DNA of 64,000 nucleotides, taken from assembly GCA_033063855.1 (NCBI GenBank), contig CP093829.1, forward strand, positions 1,188,243 through 1,252,242, given 5' to 3'. This document shows positions 26,797 to 38,500 of the stretch, one piece after another. The notes below the pieces were generated by a model that saw nothing but the letters and a program-made list of their open reading frames with translations, searched no databases and was not told the DNA's origin. This stretch comes from Smittia aterrima. Its lineage: Eukaryota; Arthropoda; Insecta; Diptera; Chironomidae. The stretch's first letter is position 1; each line of letters starts with the position of its first letter. The translations under genes and the position numbers were made by a program.

Positions 26797-28016
26797 ACAG
26801 GGAAATGCAAACACTTCAACTAAAAGCTTTTTGATAAACTTCATGGAAAAGTCGTTCACAGTTTCAATTACGTCGCAACTGAGGAAGGCAAAGTTAAAAA
26901 GTTGGTTTACTTTCAATCATAACTTTCTCTACTAATTGCTGATGGTTTCAGATTATTTTGGATTCTCGCATTTGTCCTCTCGATGTATGGCTTTCAGTCG
27001 AAAGCAAGAAGTTCGTACAAAAAGTTTTCTTTGAAAACTGTCGCTCGAACTCAAGAGAGTCGACCTTTGCACATTAATCAGGTGATTTAACTTAGTTCGA
27101 TGCTTTCGAGTTCTACTCAAACTTTATCTCATGATTCCATTTCCTTCAATTACTTTCGTTTGTGACTTTGAGCATTCGTATGTTGAGATAATTCTAAGTC
27201 GTCAATCCTTTTTCTCTATGATGTTGAAACGTATCCTCTACGATTGCTAAGAGCCTTTCAACAATCTCAGGTGAGCGATAAAATTAAAATTACGGTTGGG
27301 TCAATTTTTGTAATTTAAAATTTCAGGACGATGGTCGAAATGTACATTTGCGAAGATACATTTATGGAAAACAAAACCTTCGTTTACTCGAAGGAGTCAG
27401 ACTTTGTGGTTTTACTAATGAACATCACGTCGACAACCCGAAAGCTTTGGTTTGATGAGAGAATTGCTGAATGGGAGGGCGATACGAATCCCGAAAGAAG
27501 TGATGACGATGAATGGAATTGGATTTACTTTCAACGCTTTTAGCCCCGAAGAGATTTTTAACATCAACGCGTGAGAATTGAGCTGAGAGATAATTTGATT
27601 CAATTTACTTTTACATCAAAATCTTTAAGAACTTCTGACGAAAAGGATATCGTCTTAGAAGAGGAAAAGGAAACACGAATTTCTCTCAAGATTGCCTGCC
27701 TTTGTGCGATTCGATAAAATATGATTTTGATATCATCTCAAGTCGTTTCGCGAACAATTACAACGACAGGTGAGATGAGTTCGTGCTTAGGAAATTAAAC
27801 GAAAATGATTTCATTTTAAGAATGATGTGAGAGTCCTCGCTTAGCTTCAAGATCAAAGACAGAGACGAAGTTGTTCTCATTACTTCCCGCAATTGACTTC
27901 TTGTGTACGCTCAGGGGATTACTTGAACTCTTTCATTCATGAGTTTGTTTGAAACATTTTATTTCTTAGTCGTCAGGCCGATCACAGATGTCACAAGAAA
28001 ATTATTTAAACGTTAA
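26797..28016 (+). pseudogene. Pickpocket (DEG/ENaC sodium channel) pseudogene B
   Basis: A second, head-to-tail pickpocket relic. The N-terminal cytosolic segment (SFLINFMEKS, HSFNYVATEEGK) leads to TM1 (LFWILAFVLSMYGF, exon from 26952) and the family hallmark after TM1, IPFPSIT, at 27134-27154. Then come the extracellular GFTFNAFSPEEIFN segment (about 27513-27568), a cysteine-domain piece (NFSQDCLPLCDSIKYDF, about 27678-27728) and TM2 (SLFETFYFLVVRPITDV, about 27942-27992). Lesions: a one-base loss near 26851-26857; a lost acceptor before IPFPSIT (tg at 27132-27133 where ag is expected); an in-frame TAA at 27248-27250; a frame change between 27440 and 27500; and absence of most of the Cys-rich domain between the 27568 and 27678 pieces. 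It is non-functional as a channel. It and copy A probably come from one ancestral gene or a tandem pair. Confidence 0.8.
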
Positions 28017-28123
28017 AGAAATCTTTTGCGGTCAAAACAGTAATTTTAAGTAATTTTCCACGAGTTTGGTATAAATCGTTTTGAGTTTTCTCACGTAAAA
28101 CGTTTTGAGTCATCGCGAGAGAC

Positions 28124-28147
28124 ACAAAGATGATGTCAAGCTGTAAA
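28124..28147 (+). repeat. Possible relic of the BBS2 last exon
   Basis: A 24-nt stretch matches BBS2 last-exon positions 25519-25542 with two mismatches (22/24), and the following 50 nt are loosely alignable through the BBS2 stop region. It sits directly after pickpocket pseudogene B, so a block running from the BBS2 end through a pickpocket gene may have been duplicated. The match is short and the interpretation is inference. Confidence 0.4.
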
Positions 28148-28204
28148 CAAAAATTAGAATTATTGCAAACATCCGAGTTTTGAAGGGAACGGCGATGATT
28201 TTGC

Positions 28205-28211
28205 TATAAAA
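28205..28211 (+). promoter_or_regulatory. TATA box of the Mastermind-like gene
   Basis: TATAAAA 109 nt upstream of the ATG at 28314. No other ATG that opens a supported frame lies between. Confidence 0.45.
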
Positions 28212-28313
28212 TGTAAAAATAATTCTTATAAGAAGTTCTAAAATCAACAACAAAAGATCTTCATGATTTATTTTCGTTTTTAACCGCGAGACTGACGGGA
28301 AAGTCTTTTCATC

Positions 28314-28850
28314 ATGATCAATTCAACTGCCGCTGAGTCACCAACGAAAGAAGACAAAAATATTGACAAACGACTTTCGGCGGAGACGTGCGATCGTTTG
28401 TTGCGTCGGATGAGTAAGTTTAGAGTTCATCAAACCGATTGTGAATTAAAGAATGAGTTAGGACTGCGCGAACTATGCCAACATGAAAGTGACCTGATTA
28501 AGAAGCTTCAACAACAGAAAGTTGATGTGGGCAAGCAGAAACGGCTCAACAAAAATCAAACGAGGAAGAGAAAAGTGAGATCAAAGAATTAAATGAAATA
28601 TTACTCGATGATGATTTTGTTGATCTTTTAGGTCGAACCACAAACTTCATCGGAAGCGCAAAACGATTTGTCAGATCTGAACTACAATGAAATGTTGACT
28701 CTACTCAGTAATGAGCAATCAAGATTTCCACTCATCGAACAGCTCCCACAACAACAACAGCCGAGCAATATTATTCTTTGCAGCTGTACCCCGAACAGCC
28801 TCCACAATGTCTACGATCATCTTCAACACAATGCGCCGTACTTTTTTTAG
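28314..28850 (+). CDS. Short Mastermind-like protein (MamL-1-type domain)
   Basis: Two exons, 28314-28574 and 28632-28850 (donor AAA/GTGAGA, acceptor tttag), encode about 159 residues. Residues 20-80 resemble the N-terminal helix of Mastermind, which bridges the Notch intracellular domain and CSL/Su(H). The piece RLSAETCDRLLRRMSKF is followed by RVHQTDCELKNE, which parallels the RLRRRIE...RRxxTDC pattern of Mastermind, then LIKKLQQQKVDVGKQKR and a basic tail RKRK. Mastermind proteins are usually over 1000 residues with long transactivation regions. Here the rest is only about 70 residues, with QQQQ and an aromatic end (NAPYFF), so the p300-recruiting part is absent. The gene has its own TATA box and AATAAA (28930-28935). 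It may be a paralogue that modulates Notch targets. An alternative is an unrelated helical protein. Confidence 0.6.
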
Positions 28851-28963
28851 TTTTCATCAAAAACAACATTTTTATTTAAAAAACCATGAAAACTTTTACA
28901 GTTTTCGTGGGAATCTTTCATCTCACGACAATAAATTACTTTCCATCACAATAAAATTAAAAA

Positions 28964-29741
28964 TTAATCTATGAAGTGAATATATTTGAAGAGTAGCTTA
29001 GGAAAACTTTCTTCACAAAACGTGTATCGCGCCTGATTCATTTTCTTGTCTTTCCACACGCTTTCTCTCACTTTGCTTCTCGCTAAATGCTTCAGAGAAA
29101 ATGGATCGTAACGAGGAAGCTGCGGTAGATACTTGAAGTTCTTTTCTGTGCCATAATTTACGATCAGGAAGTTGAGCGCTTCCACAATCTCCTTTGTGTC
29201 AACACAGAAATATCTTATCTTCTTCCAACAGTCGATGTCAATGAAGAAGTCTGTGCAGAACGGAAGTAGAAACCGAATGATTTGAAGGAAGTTTTCATTT
29301 CGTTTAACGCGATTTCCACCAAATGTCAATGACCGTAAGTAGTTGAACATTTCCAAGTTCAAATCGCATCCGTTTTCTTTGAGATATTTGAGATTCATCG
29401 CAAGCTTCCATTTCGTGTGAAAATCGCAGATGTTGCAGGTGCTGTTGATGAATGTGTAGCCCATGTCTCGATACACTTCACTGATTGGATTTGGGATTAA
29501 TTTATTGATTTTGAGGAATTCCATGATGATCGGGAAATTTTCGTCGTTTGTTGACAACATTTTCTCGAACAGCACTGAAAAGTCAGTGACTTCATCGCCT
29601 ACAAACAGCGTACACTCTTCTCCGGTGGTCCCCGTTAGTGGAACTATTCATAAAAGAAATTAGGTTACAACCATCAATTGACTTTGACTCAAATCGTTTA
29701 CCATGGACTGAGATTTCCCCTGAAACACTTGACGTATCCAT
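28964..29741 (-). CDS. SOCS-box protein, ASB-like
   Basis: Two exons on the minus strand, 29702-29741 and 28964-29643, with a 58-nt intron, give about 239 residues from ATG 29741 (AAAATGG context). The C-terminus is a SOCS box: FSLKHLARSKVRESV fits the elongin BC-binding consensus SLxxLCRxxIR, and ESFPKLLFKYIHF fits the Cul5-box part. Such proteins are substrate receptors of elongin-cullin-5 ubiquitin ligases. The N-terminal 180 residues are helical and Cys/Phe/Asn-rich (FLKINKLIPNP, LKYLKENGCDLNLEMFNYLR, LLPFCTDFFIDIDCWKKIRY) and could be degenerate ankyrin repeats as in the ASB family, but no canonical ankyrin motif is visible. The stop (TAA, 28964-28966) lies 113 nt from the stop of the convergent Mastermind-like gene. 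Substrate unknown. Confidence 0.72.
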
Positions 29742-30381
29742 TTTTCTTTGAAGTTTATTTGATAAAAATACGAGCAGATGGTCCAACGTATTCAAATAGA
29801 AAAGAAAACTGTGTCACGAGTACGAAGCAACGACGGAATATGAAAATTGAAAATTGCGTGCACTGAAGGGAAAATCTTGGATTAACACTAAGAACTTCGC
29901 AAACAAATGTGGGAAAAACAAAGTTGATTGATGAGTCGGACGAGACAATTTATTTGTTTTAAAATCTCAATTTCCTGTCTCACACAAAAATATTTTCTCT
30001 CGCACTTTTCCTCTTGCGACTTTTCCGAGCAATTCCCAAAATATTACTGTGAATGAAATGAAAATCTTACACATAAATGAGAAGCGAGCGAAGGGAAAAA
30101 AGAAAAGAAAAAACGACATTTTCGAATTCAGTTTTAGAACTGTGAGTGTCTTCGATGTGAAGAAAGAGAGAAAACATTTTACATTCGACTTTTGCCATAA
30201 AAAAATAAAAATAATTTTACACAAAAATAAAACTTGAATTGGGAAAGTAATAAAACTTAAAGTTTGACCAGGTTCGAATCCTTATTCTAAACTTCTTGAT
30301 TGTCTTTCTACATTTAAATTCTTTTTAGTCTTTCAACTATTTTAGTTATTTTTTTCTAATCCGGCGTTTTATTATCAAACG
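29742..30381. other. Divergent promoter region of the SOCS-box and TIM21 genes
   Basis: 640 nt separate the ATGs of the minus-strand SOCS-box gene and plus-strand TIM21. The open frames here, on both strands at 29967-30237, are lysine- or phenylalanine-rich frames of AT-rich DNA and are not supported as genes. Confidence 0.45.
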
Positions 30382-31097
30382 ATGGCTCTTTTGCTGAGAT
30401 CTTTTAATCTTCAAACGAAGCAAAGTTTATGTCTTTTGAGACAAGTTGCATCGATCCGTCCAAGAAACTTTATAAGACAAGCATCGAATGACAGTCGAAC
30501 AGTTGCTAAATCTGAAGGTCGGAAGGATGTGGGTGAAGCCAAACCTTTGGGAGAGAGAGTGAAGGAAACAGCAAAGACGACGAGTTACGCCGGAATTATT
30601 CTTCTTGGCGTTGGTGTCACTGCCGTGATGTTCTATGCAATTTTTAACGAGCTCTTTTCGAGTAATAGTCCTCAAGCAATTTACGGAACTGCATTTGATA
30701 AATGTAAAGACGACACGAGAGTACAAGATGCTCTTGGGCAGCCGATTAAATGCTTTGGTGAAGAGTCGAGACGACGACGACGAACTCACGTTGCTCATCA
30801 AATTTATCAGAAAAACAACAGGAAGTACATGAGGCTTTCGTTCCACATTCAAGGAATCAGGAATAAAGCGACAGTTCATTGTGAAATGAGAGAGGTAAGG
30901 ACAGAGAGTGAAAACGCTGATCAGTCGACTAATTCATTTTCCTCTTTTAGAATGATTCAGGAAAGTACGAGTATCGCTATCTCTTCGTTCAGCTCGATTC
31001 TTATCCACACACAACAATCATCATCGAAGATAATCGTCTGAGTGATCCAATTGATTCTGATCCCATCGATGACAAGCCCAGCACGATATTCTCCTAA
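30382..31097 (+). CDS. Mitochondrial import inner membrane translocase subunit TIM21
   Basis: TIM21 links the TIM23 import channel to the outer-membrane TOM complex and to respiratory-chain assembly. Exons 30382-30894 and 30951-31097, 219 residues. The N-terminus is a basic presequence (LLRSFNLQTKQSLCLLRQ, with IRPRNFIRQAS). One membrane segment (YAGIILLGVGVTAVMFYAIF) follows, then the intermembrane-space domain: ELFSSNSPQAIYGTAFDKC, ALGQPIKCFGEESRRRRR, MRLSFHIQGIRNKATVHCEM and, across the intron, YRYLFVQLD. The length is normal and the frame intact. AATAAA at 31122-31127. The name is based on the combination of presequence, single TM and the FGEE...R...V..KA..H.E pattern and is well supported. 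Confidence 0.88.
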
Positions 31098-34000
31098 AAG
31101 TTCTAGAGTCAAACTGTTGTAAATAAAGGACAATTTGTCAAATAAGTCAAATTGAGTTTAATTAATAATAATTTTATTCTTTGCTTTTTCATAAATTTTC
31201 ATTTTGTTAATTTTCCTTCACACACTTTTCATTTTGTGAAATCTGACAATTTATTTATTTATTTTCATATTCTAAAAGTTTTTTCTTCGATTTCTTCATA
31301 TTTTCTAAAGTTTTTCTCGTTTCATAAAATTTCTCTTTCGCCTTCGACTTCGTTTTTTCTTTTAAATCGAAGGAAATTTTCCCACTTTTCCATTCTTCTG
31401 ATCATCTTCGTGAGAGTGAATCTTAATGTGTCGTCTTGTGTGTGTCTGTGTACGTAACTCAATTTGAAAAGTGACCTATTAATCTGACTTTTATCAACTT
31501 TGTTTCATCATAGTCCCCATAGATATTAGATTAATGGCAGCGAGATCGTTTTTTTTTATCATTTTTAATCGGTTTTTTAAAAAATAATTTTCATCTTTCA
31601 TTGTTTTATCGATTTGTGACAAACTAACATTTTTTTTCTTTTAATCAAAATTACACTCTTAATAGATGGTTCAAGTTTAATAAATTCTTCGCGTTCTTCC
31701 ATCTATTGCAACTTTTACTTTAATTTAGATGCTCATGGTAGAAAAACTCATAAACTTTTTACTTTTTATCTTTTCTAGAATTTACAGATTTCACGTAGAG
31801 AAGCAGTTTTACTTTTGCTATGTTTATTGTTGTTCATTCAACGTTTTGCTTAATTGAAGATTAGGAAAATGAAAACTTGAGAGTCGTCGAAAAGAGAAAG
31901 AGAAGGGGGGAAGTTGGCTGGGAAGACAACATTCTTCAAATCATAAATGGGGAGGTGATATTTAATACTCTCGGGTAGTTCACAAAGCATGTCACAAGTT
32001 TCCTCACTCGGTTTCAAGTTATGACGTGCCAGACGAACAGTTTTCTATTCCAATAAAAGATATTCGATTATGAGAAGGGTGACCAGACCGATTTTAAAAT
32101 ATAAAATAATTTCTTTTCAGCTTGTCTGGCCACCCCAATGATAATGTTCAGACCCATCGTGGGGGAGGGGAATGTTCTAATCTCGCATATAATCTTTTAA
32201 TGGCTTCACTTTTCAGCTCTATTTAATGACATAATTTATTTTTATAGACTTTTTTACTTGCTCTGCTTCATTCTACGCTTCAACTAATGCGGGAAATTAA
32301 AATGCAACGACGGGTTTTTCTTTCTTTTCTCTCGCGGTTTTCGTTATCTAAGCATTTCTTCATTAACACACACAAATCAATAGGACATGACAACGAAATC
32401 TTATTCATCCCCATCTGATTCTCATAATTTTTCATCTTTTTATTGCTATTGACATTAGTATGATAATTTTTAAAAGGCAAATTAGTGATTTCTTTTATCA
32501 TGAAAAAAGTGAGTTTAACTATCAAATTTTAAGATTTTTTTTTTCTTGTGCTCAATGAGAAGGAATGAAGAAAGGAAATTAAACTTAACACGTTCAAATC
32601 AACTCAACTCGACAGATTATTATTGCACTTTGGGTCATCGACGACATTCGTTTCGCGTCCGTCTCTCTCTCGTTTTACTTAAAAATTAAATAACAATCTG
32701 CTTGGTTTCAACATCAAATCAATTGAAAATCATACGAGTCAACATACTTCTCACGATTTATTTTTTTTACGATTCACAATCAAATGGGAATGTTCATTCG
32801 AGGAATGCGAGCAACAAAAAACCAAAACGAAATCGTGAATTTTAATTAACATTCTAATCTACCGGTGATGTAACATGAATATGAAAAATGTTCATATATT
32901 TACATATTGTCAATTCTTTGTATTTAAACTTATCTTCTCCGGGGTTTTAATTCGTTTTCTTCTGTCATCAGATGAATTGCGTTTCTTATCGTTCGAAGAT
33001 GTTAATTGTTTTTTATTTTATTTTTTGGGATGAATCTCATCTAACAAACTGCGTTTACAAAAGGAAACAATTTAAATTTAAATTTTGTGGCAGTGCATTT
33101 CGTGAACTTTATTCTAGCAAATGACGATCGCCGGTCACGTCTCGAATTTGGAAGAAAAGAAAATTGAATTTGATAGCTCCACAGACGTGAAAAGCGATCG
33201 TCATCGTTTTACCGAACGCAATGCTGTGAAAGCTTTTACGCGCAGCGAACTTTAAAAAGTTTAATTGGATTTTCTCATTCATTTTTTTTTTGTTCTTTGT
33301 CACACAAGTTTTGGTCAGATTTTCTCATGTAAGATAATACTTTAAACGTAAAGCAGAGGATGCTGAAGTTTTAAAAATACGATTTCACTTGTGAAGCTTA
33401 AAGAAATTTCTCAGGTTAAAGCACATACAAATTTATTTAATTCTCGAACTGATCTGAACTTTAAACATTTCGGTGCTGCGATCTTCATCTCAATCTAGTG
33501 AAGACATACGGCGACTTAACTTGCAATTTTCCTTCTCTTGCTCAATAAATGAAAGAAGAAAAGAATTTTGCAAGCGAAAAATGTGAAACGTCACAACATT
33601 TTTGATTTAAGAAAATCGATGCTCGGCTGTATTTGCCGCGTGGTTTTTTGTTTTGGCTGGATTTGATTTGTGTGAGTAGTCATAGTAATTGTTCTCATCG
33701 CTGATTCCTCAGAATTTAATCAGCAATAAATATTTTGAAGCATCTTCTCTATTCTATTGCATATTTTTTGATTTCTTTCTGGTTCAAAAAAGCGATAGAA
33801 AATATTTTTGTGTCTTGCATTTTTTTTTTAATTTTTTTTACGGAGAAAAATGTTTTAAAGTTTCTTCTTCAGTTATGTACAAAAATATTCCTTCTCGTTA
33901 TTCAAACGATTTCTTTTTCTTCATCTTCATATAGAAAATAGGATCATTTTGTCGTCAAAATACAAAAGATTTTAAACTTCTCTCGAACAAATATCAACTA

Positions 34001-35540
34001 GATTACAATTTGATGGACTTTTTTTTATATTTCGGCTTCGATCGTCTTCAGTCGACAATTTTCTTTTTGTGGTAAATATATCAATAAATTCATCGTCACG
34101 TGTATGTTGTTAATATTCGGTTGAATCTTGGACAGAAAAGGAATTTAATGTTATGAAGTTGTAAAGCTTTACTAAGTAGCATGAGACGGAAGACTTGCCG
34201 GAACGACGGTCATTCCCTTTAATTGATGGATCTCCTTATAGCGATGGTCGTATACAAAATGTTTTTATTCGCATTTAAAAGTGAGGGTTGAGTGTTGATC
34301 GTAAGTAAGGTCACGTCAAGTTCTTGGCCAAGTTTTCATCAACATAGAAACTCAAAATTTGCTGTCACCCTCTCAAAGTGAGACTTTCAAATTTACTGGA
34401 CGTTGCTGCTTGCAAAAATGGCAAATTTCTTAAAGCTGAATTATTGAAAGTTATTTTTTCTTCATCTCCAGATTTAATGCTTGACATTCGAAATCAGATT
34501 GCAATTTCCATCATGCTAGAGATCGATTGAGAATGACAACAATATCGAAGGCAAGTCCAACATCTCATCGATACATTTAAAAAAAACTTATCAAAAACAA
34601 ATAACGTGCGTGTTTTGTGCATTTAAGACATTTCATTTTTACAATTTATTTTTTCATTTATCGTTCTCATAACGATAAATTCATAATGCGCAATTATCAA
34701 TTCGCGTTTCGCTCGACTGTCGGATTCCGAGCAATTATTCTTCAGCATAAGAAATAAAATTCATTAATTTCATAACTACAAAATTTTACTTTTAATAATT
34801 TTATTTCTCAAAAAAAAAATCCTACAACCTTAGACTTAGATGCGTTTATGCTATCTCTTTGCTTAGTTTTAATGAAATATACTTTTTACTTCTTAACAAT
34901 ATTTTTCTTTTCATGTTTTTATCATATCTCTCAATGCTAACGACAGACTCGAATCTGTCGTCTTAAGATTATCATCATAAAAAAATTAAATTATTCCCCC
35001 AAAATGAAATTACACCTGAAAAAATTGTTTATTTAACTATTGCTGCTAAACTTGATGTTAAATTTCTTCCCATCAACGTTTTTTTCTTTAAAAGGTTTTC
35101 CTTAAGCTTTAACGCTAATGGTTTTGATTTCGCCACAAACAAAAAAAAAGAGATCACGTTGACCGATTTGCGATGTCAACAAATAACTTTCTTTACAAAC
35201 TTTTTTCGCTATTTTTTTTTTATTGGAAATATCGATATCGGCGATAATCCCATACGATTTTTATAGTTAATTCATTTTGATTATTACCGGGTCGACTCCG
35301 CAGCCACCAATAACCACAATTTTATCAATAATTATTGTTATTGTGTGTATAATTCTGTTTTCGTTCTCGCACTTTGTCGAACTTTTCTGACACATTTCTC
35401 TCTGCTTTCGGTTACAATTATTGTTTTCATAATATTCTTTCATGCGCTGTCGTCGCATCACACAAGAACTTTCACTATCGCTCCAATTAACGTTCAGCCC
35501 GAGATTACCGACTCATTTCTCGTGCTGAACGTGACCGTCC
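31098..35540. other. AT-rich stretch without a recognisable gene
   Basis: 4.4 kb, strongly AT-rich, with many poly-T tracts. No frame has protein-like composition; the long frames at 31152-31457 and 33689-33941 are Phe/Ser-rich translations of poly-T DNA. A short imperfect inverted repeat lies at 32077-32135. The right end borders the 3' end of the UPF0047 gene. Confidence 0.5.
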
Positions 35541-38500
35541 CTAACTGCTCGTGCTAGCGATTGGTGATACTGGCGATAGAGGACTACGCGCTGAATCGCG
35601 TGGACAACCGGATAGTGTTATCACTAGTTTTCTTGATCCGGCGTGATCGCGGTGCTCACAAAGCCACACGCCTTGCCATGTTCCCAGTGATAATTTTCCA
35701 TCTGTGATTGGGATTGTCAAGGAACTGCCGAGAAAGCAAGCTTTAACGTGGGCGGGCTAAAAAGGAAGATTGTGCATAGAAATTATCAGAACTTTTCTTA
35801 AAAGAAAATAAAACACGATCGACACTCACCATGTCATCAGGTCCCTCGCACGAATGACGGTAGGGTAATCCTTCCGGCACAATTTTATTTAACATCATTT
35901 CCATATCGTCTCTGCAAGATTATTATTCCAATCGTTAGAATTGAGGCATCTTCATCTGTTTCGCTACTCACCTAACGTCGGGATCCCAACTCTCATTTAA
36001 CGCTAAACTGGCAGATGTGTGAAGAACTAAAATCGAAATAATTGAAAAAGAAGGTTGAGAGAAGAGTCAAGCAACAAACAATTCAATTTCAATTGCAATA
36101 AAATTTAATAAAAATTGATTTTCCTCGAACGACTCTTCCCGACCGCTCGGCAGACCAAACACGAAAAATATTGCTCTGATCTGATTTTTAATCGATAGAG
36201 ACACAGAGGAACTTTTTTTAGTTTTTGTTGCGGTTTGAAATGGTATCGTGCATTATTAGTTGAGATATCTCTTTCAGTTCAGATGAACAATTAAAAAGTG
36301 TCGCAGATAAAAGGCAACAGGTCGATAAATGATTCAATTGACTTCCTCTCGACAGCAAATCATGGAACAGCAAAGCAAGCAGAGTCAAAGTTTTAAACGA
36401 GAGCTTGTAGCTTTGGCTGTAGTGATGGCAACAATAAAAGGTGAAGAAGGAAATTGATATTGACTTTCACTTTCGCAACTAAAAATAAAGAAAAACTTTC
36501 GTTGATTATTTTTAGATAAACAAAGTGCGATCGAATAAATCGAATTGAACGACAAGTGAGCCGCAGTATTGATTCATCGACAGTTGAACGCACATCTTAG
36601 AGATAAGCATTAGAAATGTTAAGGAAAACAAGTCTTGGTTATGAGATGAAGGCGAAGCGAGAGTTGAAGGTGTTGTTTGTGTCGAAACGTGATTGTTGTC
36701 GTGCTCCGATGGCCGATTGCATTTTCCAATATCTCGCTGAGAAATATTCAATAAAACCATTCTGTCGATTCCTGTGGCGCTCACAAAGCGCAGGCTTTGA
36801 GAGCTACAATCAAGGGGATCTGCCTGAACAAATGTGCCTTCGCGTTTTAAAGGAAAACAATCTTGAAACGATGCACGGCTGTCGACAAGTGAGTTTTAAT
36901 CGCTCGACCTTGATTCTTTTTTTTCCTTCATAGTTCACGACTTTGAGCAAACGAAATTCTGATATTTTTACAGTTAAGACAGTTCGACTTCAACCGGTAT
37001 GACTACATCCTCTGCATGGAGCCATCACAGTGAGTTGAGGATTTATATTTGTGTAACAGCAGTTTGAATAATTGATTGTGATTTGAAACGAATGAAGGCT
37101 CGCAACACTTCGCGAAATGGCTCCAATTGACAAGAAAGCTCGTCTCTATATGCTCGGTGACTTCATGAAGGGAAGAGAGAAAGTGATTCAAGATCCTTAT
37201 GGCGTAGGTTGAATTGGATTAAGTCAATGAACAGTTAATTTTATTGAAGCGTCTTGTTGCAGGAAGACTTGAACACGTTTAGAATCTGCTTTGAGCGACT
37301 CCACATTGCATGCGAGGATTTTTACTTTCAAGTCAATGAAAAGAGACTTGCTTAGCCTTGAACCTTTTTTTTCCCTTTTTTCCTTGACGGTTGTTGATGT
37401 AGACGTAATGAAAATGAATAAAACTGAATATTTTTGCATAATTTACCGATTTTTTTACATCGCGAAAGAAAATTCTGAATGAAATGACAAAACGCCATAA
37501 ACGTAGAACGATTTGTTGATCGCTCGCTTGCTCTATCACACTGACAGTTCTGCAGATAATTTCGGGATTTACATCGAACGCAAATGCTACCTTTGCCGAC
37601 AATTAGAAGAAGAAGAGAAATGAAGTTGGAATGTTTAGATGACACGCTCTTCCCTCGAGACTCTCATAAATCGACTCAGAGTTGACAGCACACAAAAATC
37701 ATGAATTCTATGACATAATTTGCATAATATATGTCACACAATATATGCCATTGAGATTCTTTTTACATCGCGGTTGAAACTTGTTAAGATTTTTAATGAC
37801 TCGAGGCGCCATTAGAAACAAACCTCGCAACTTAATTAATCCGAAATGAAGCAGGGACAGATGAAAGAAGGAAAGAAAGAAAGACTTGACTTCATCTGTA
37901 ATAAGAATCTGAACGTCTCCTAATATTCGAAATCATTATCGTCATCATCATCAGCAGCAGAGAGCAAACGAACACACACACACATCGAGGCCTATTGCAG
38001 GCGCTCATTACCATTTAGATTGATCAAAAATAGAGCAAAAGAAAGAAATAATGAGATAAAGCGTCTTTTTGATGATTTAAAGATAAAGCGATGGAAGTTT
38101 CAGTCAAAGCACATGGGCGAGAGATGTCGCAACACAAAAAGGCTTTGTAAATGACTGCGACAATCGCTTCCTCTGTTGATTATGAGATTCGTGCTTGCTT
38201 TTCCTTTTTTTTCGGGAGAATGATTTAACTTAAATATTAGCTTTTCTCCCATGGCGCACGGAAAGCTCTGCCCTGCTCGTAATTTCCCTCAACAATGTGT
38301 GTGAGTCATGAATGAATTCGTATTCTAATGGGAAACTAATCAATAATTTTAGCATATTAATCATTAATGACTAGCCTTCCCGCGGCATGCTCTCTTTCGT
38401 TCTTTTCCTTCTTTTCACTTTGACGTGGATTTTTCATTGATTAGCTACGGAAAAAGGCGTTCACAACAACAGCCAAAGCTCGGGGTCAATATTATTCTCA

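Noticed and set aside
26531..26935. 134-codon plus-strand open frame as an independent gene
   Set aside because: It straddles the end of pickpocket relic A and the start of relic B and reads through their frameshifts.
30271..30281. ggttcgaatcc, identical to a tRNA T-loop core
   Set aside because: No acceptor stem, D-arm or anticodon arm can be placed around it; no matching cloverleaf on either strand.
31152..31457. 101-codon Phe/Ser-rich plus-strand frame downstream of TIM21
   Set aside because: Translation of poly-T DNA after a poly(A) signal.
35541..35756. UPF0047 gene as bacterial contamination or recent transfer
   Set aside because: It has four phased introns and fly-like composition, and the family is known in animals.
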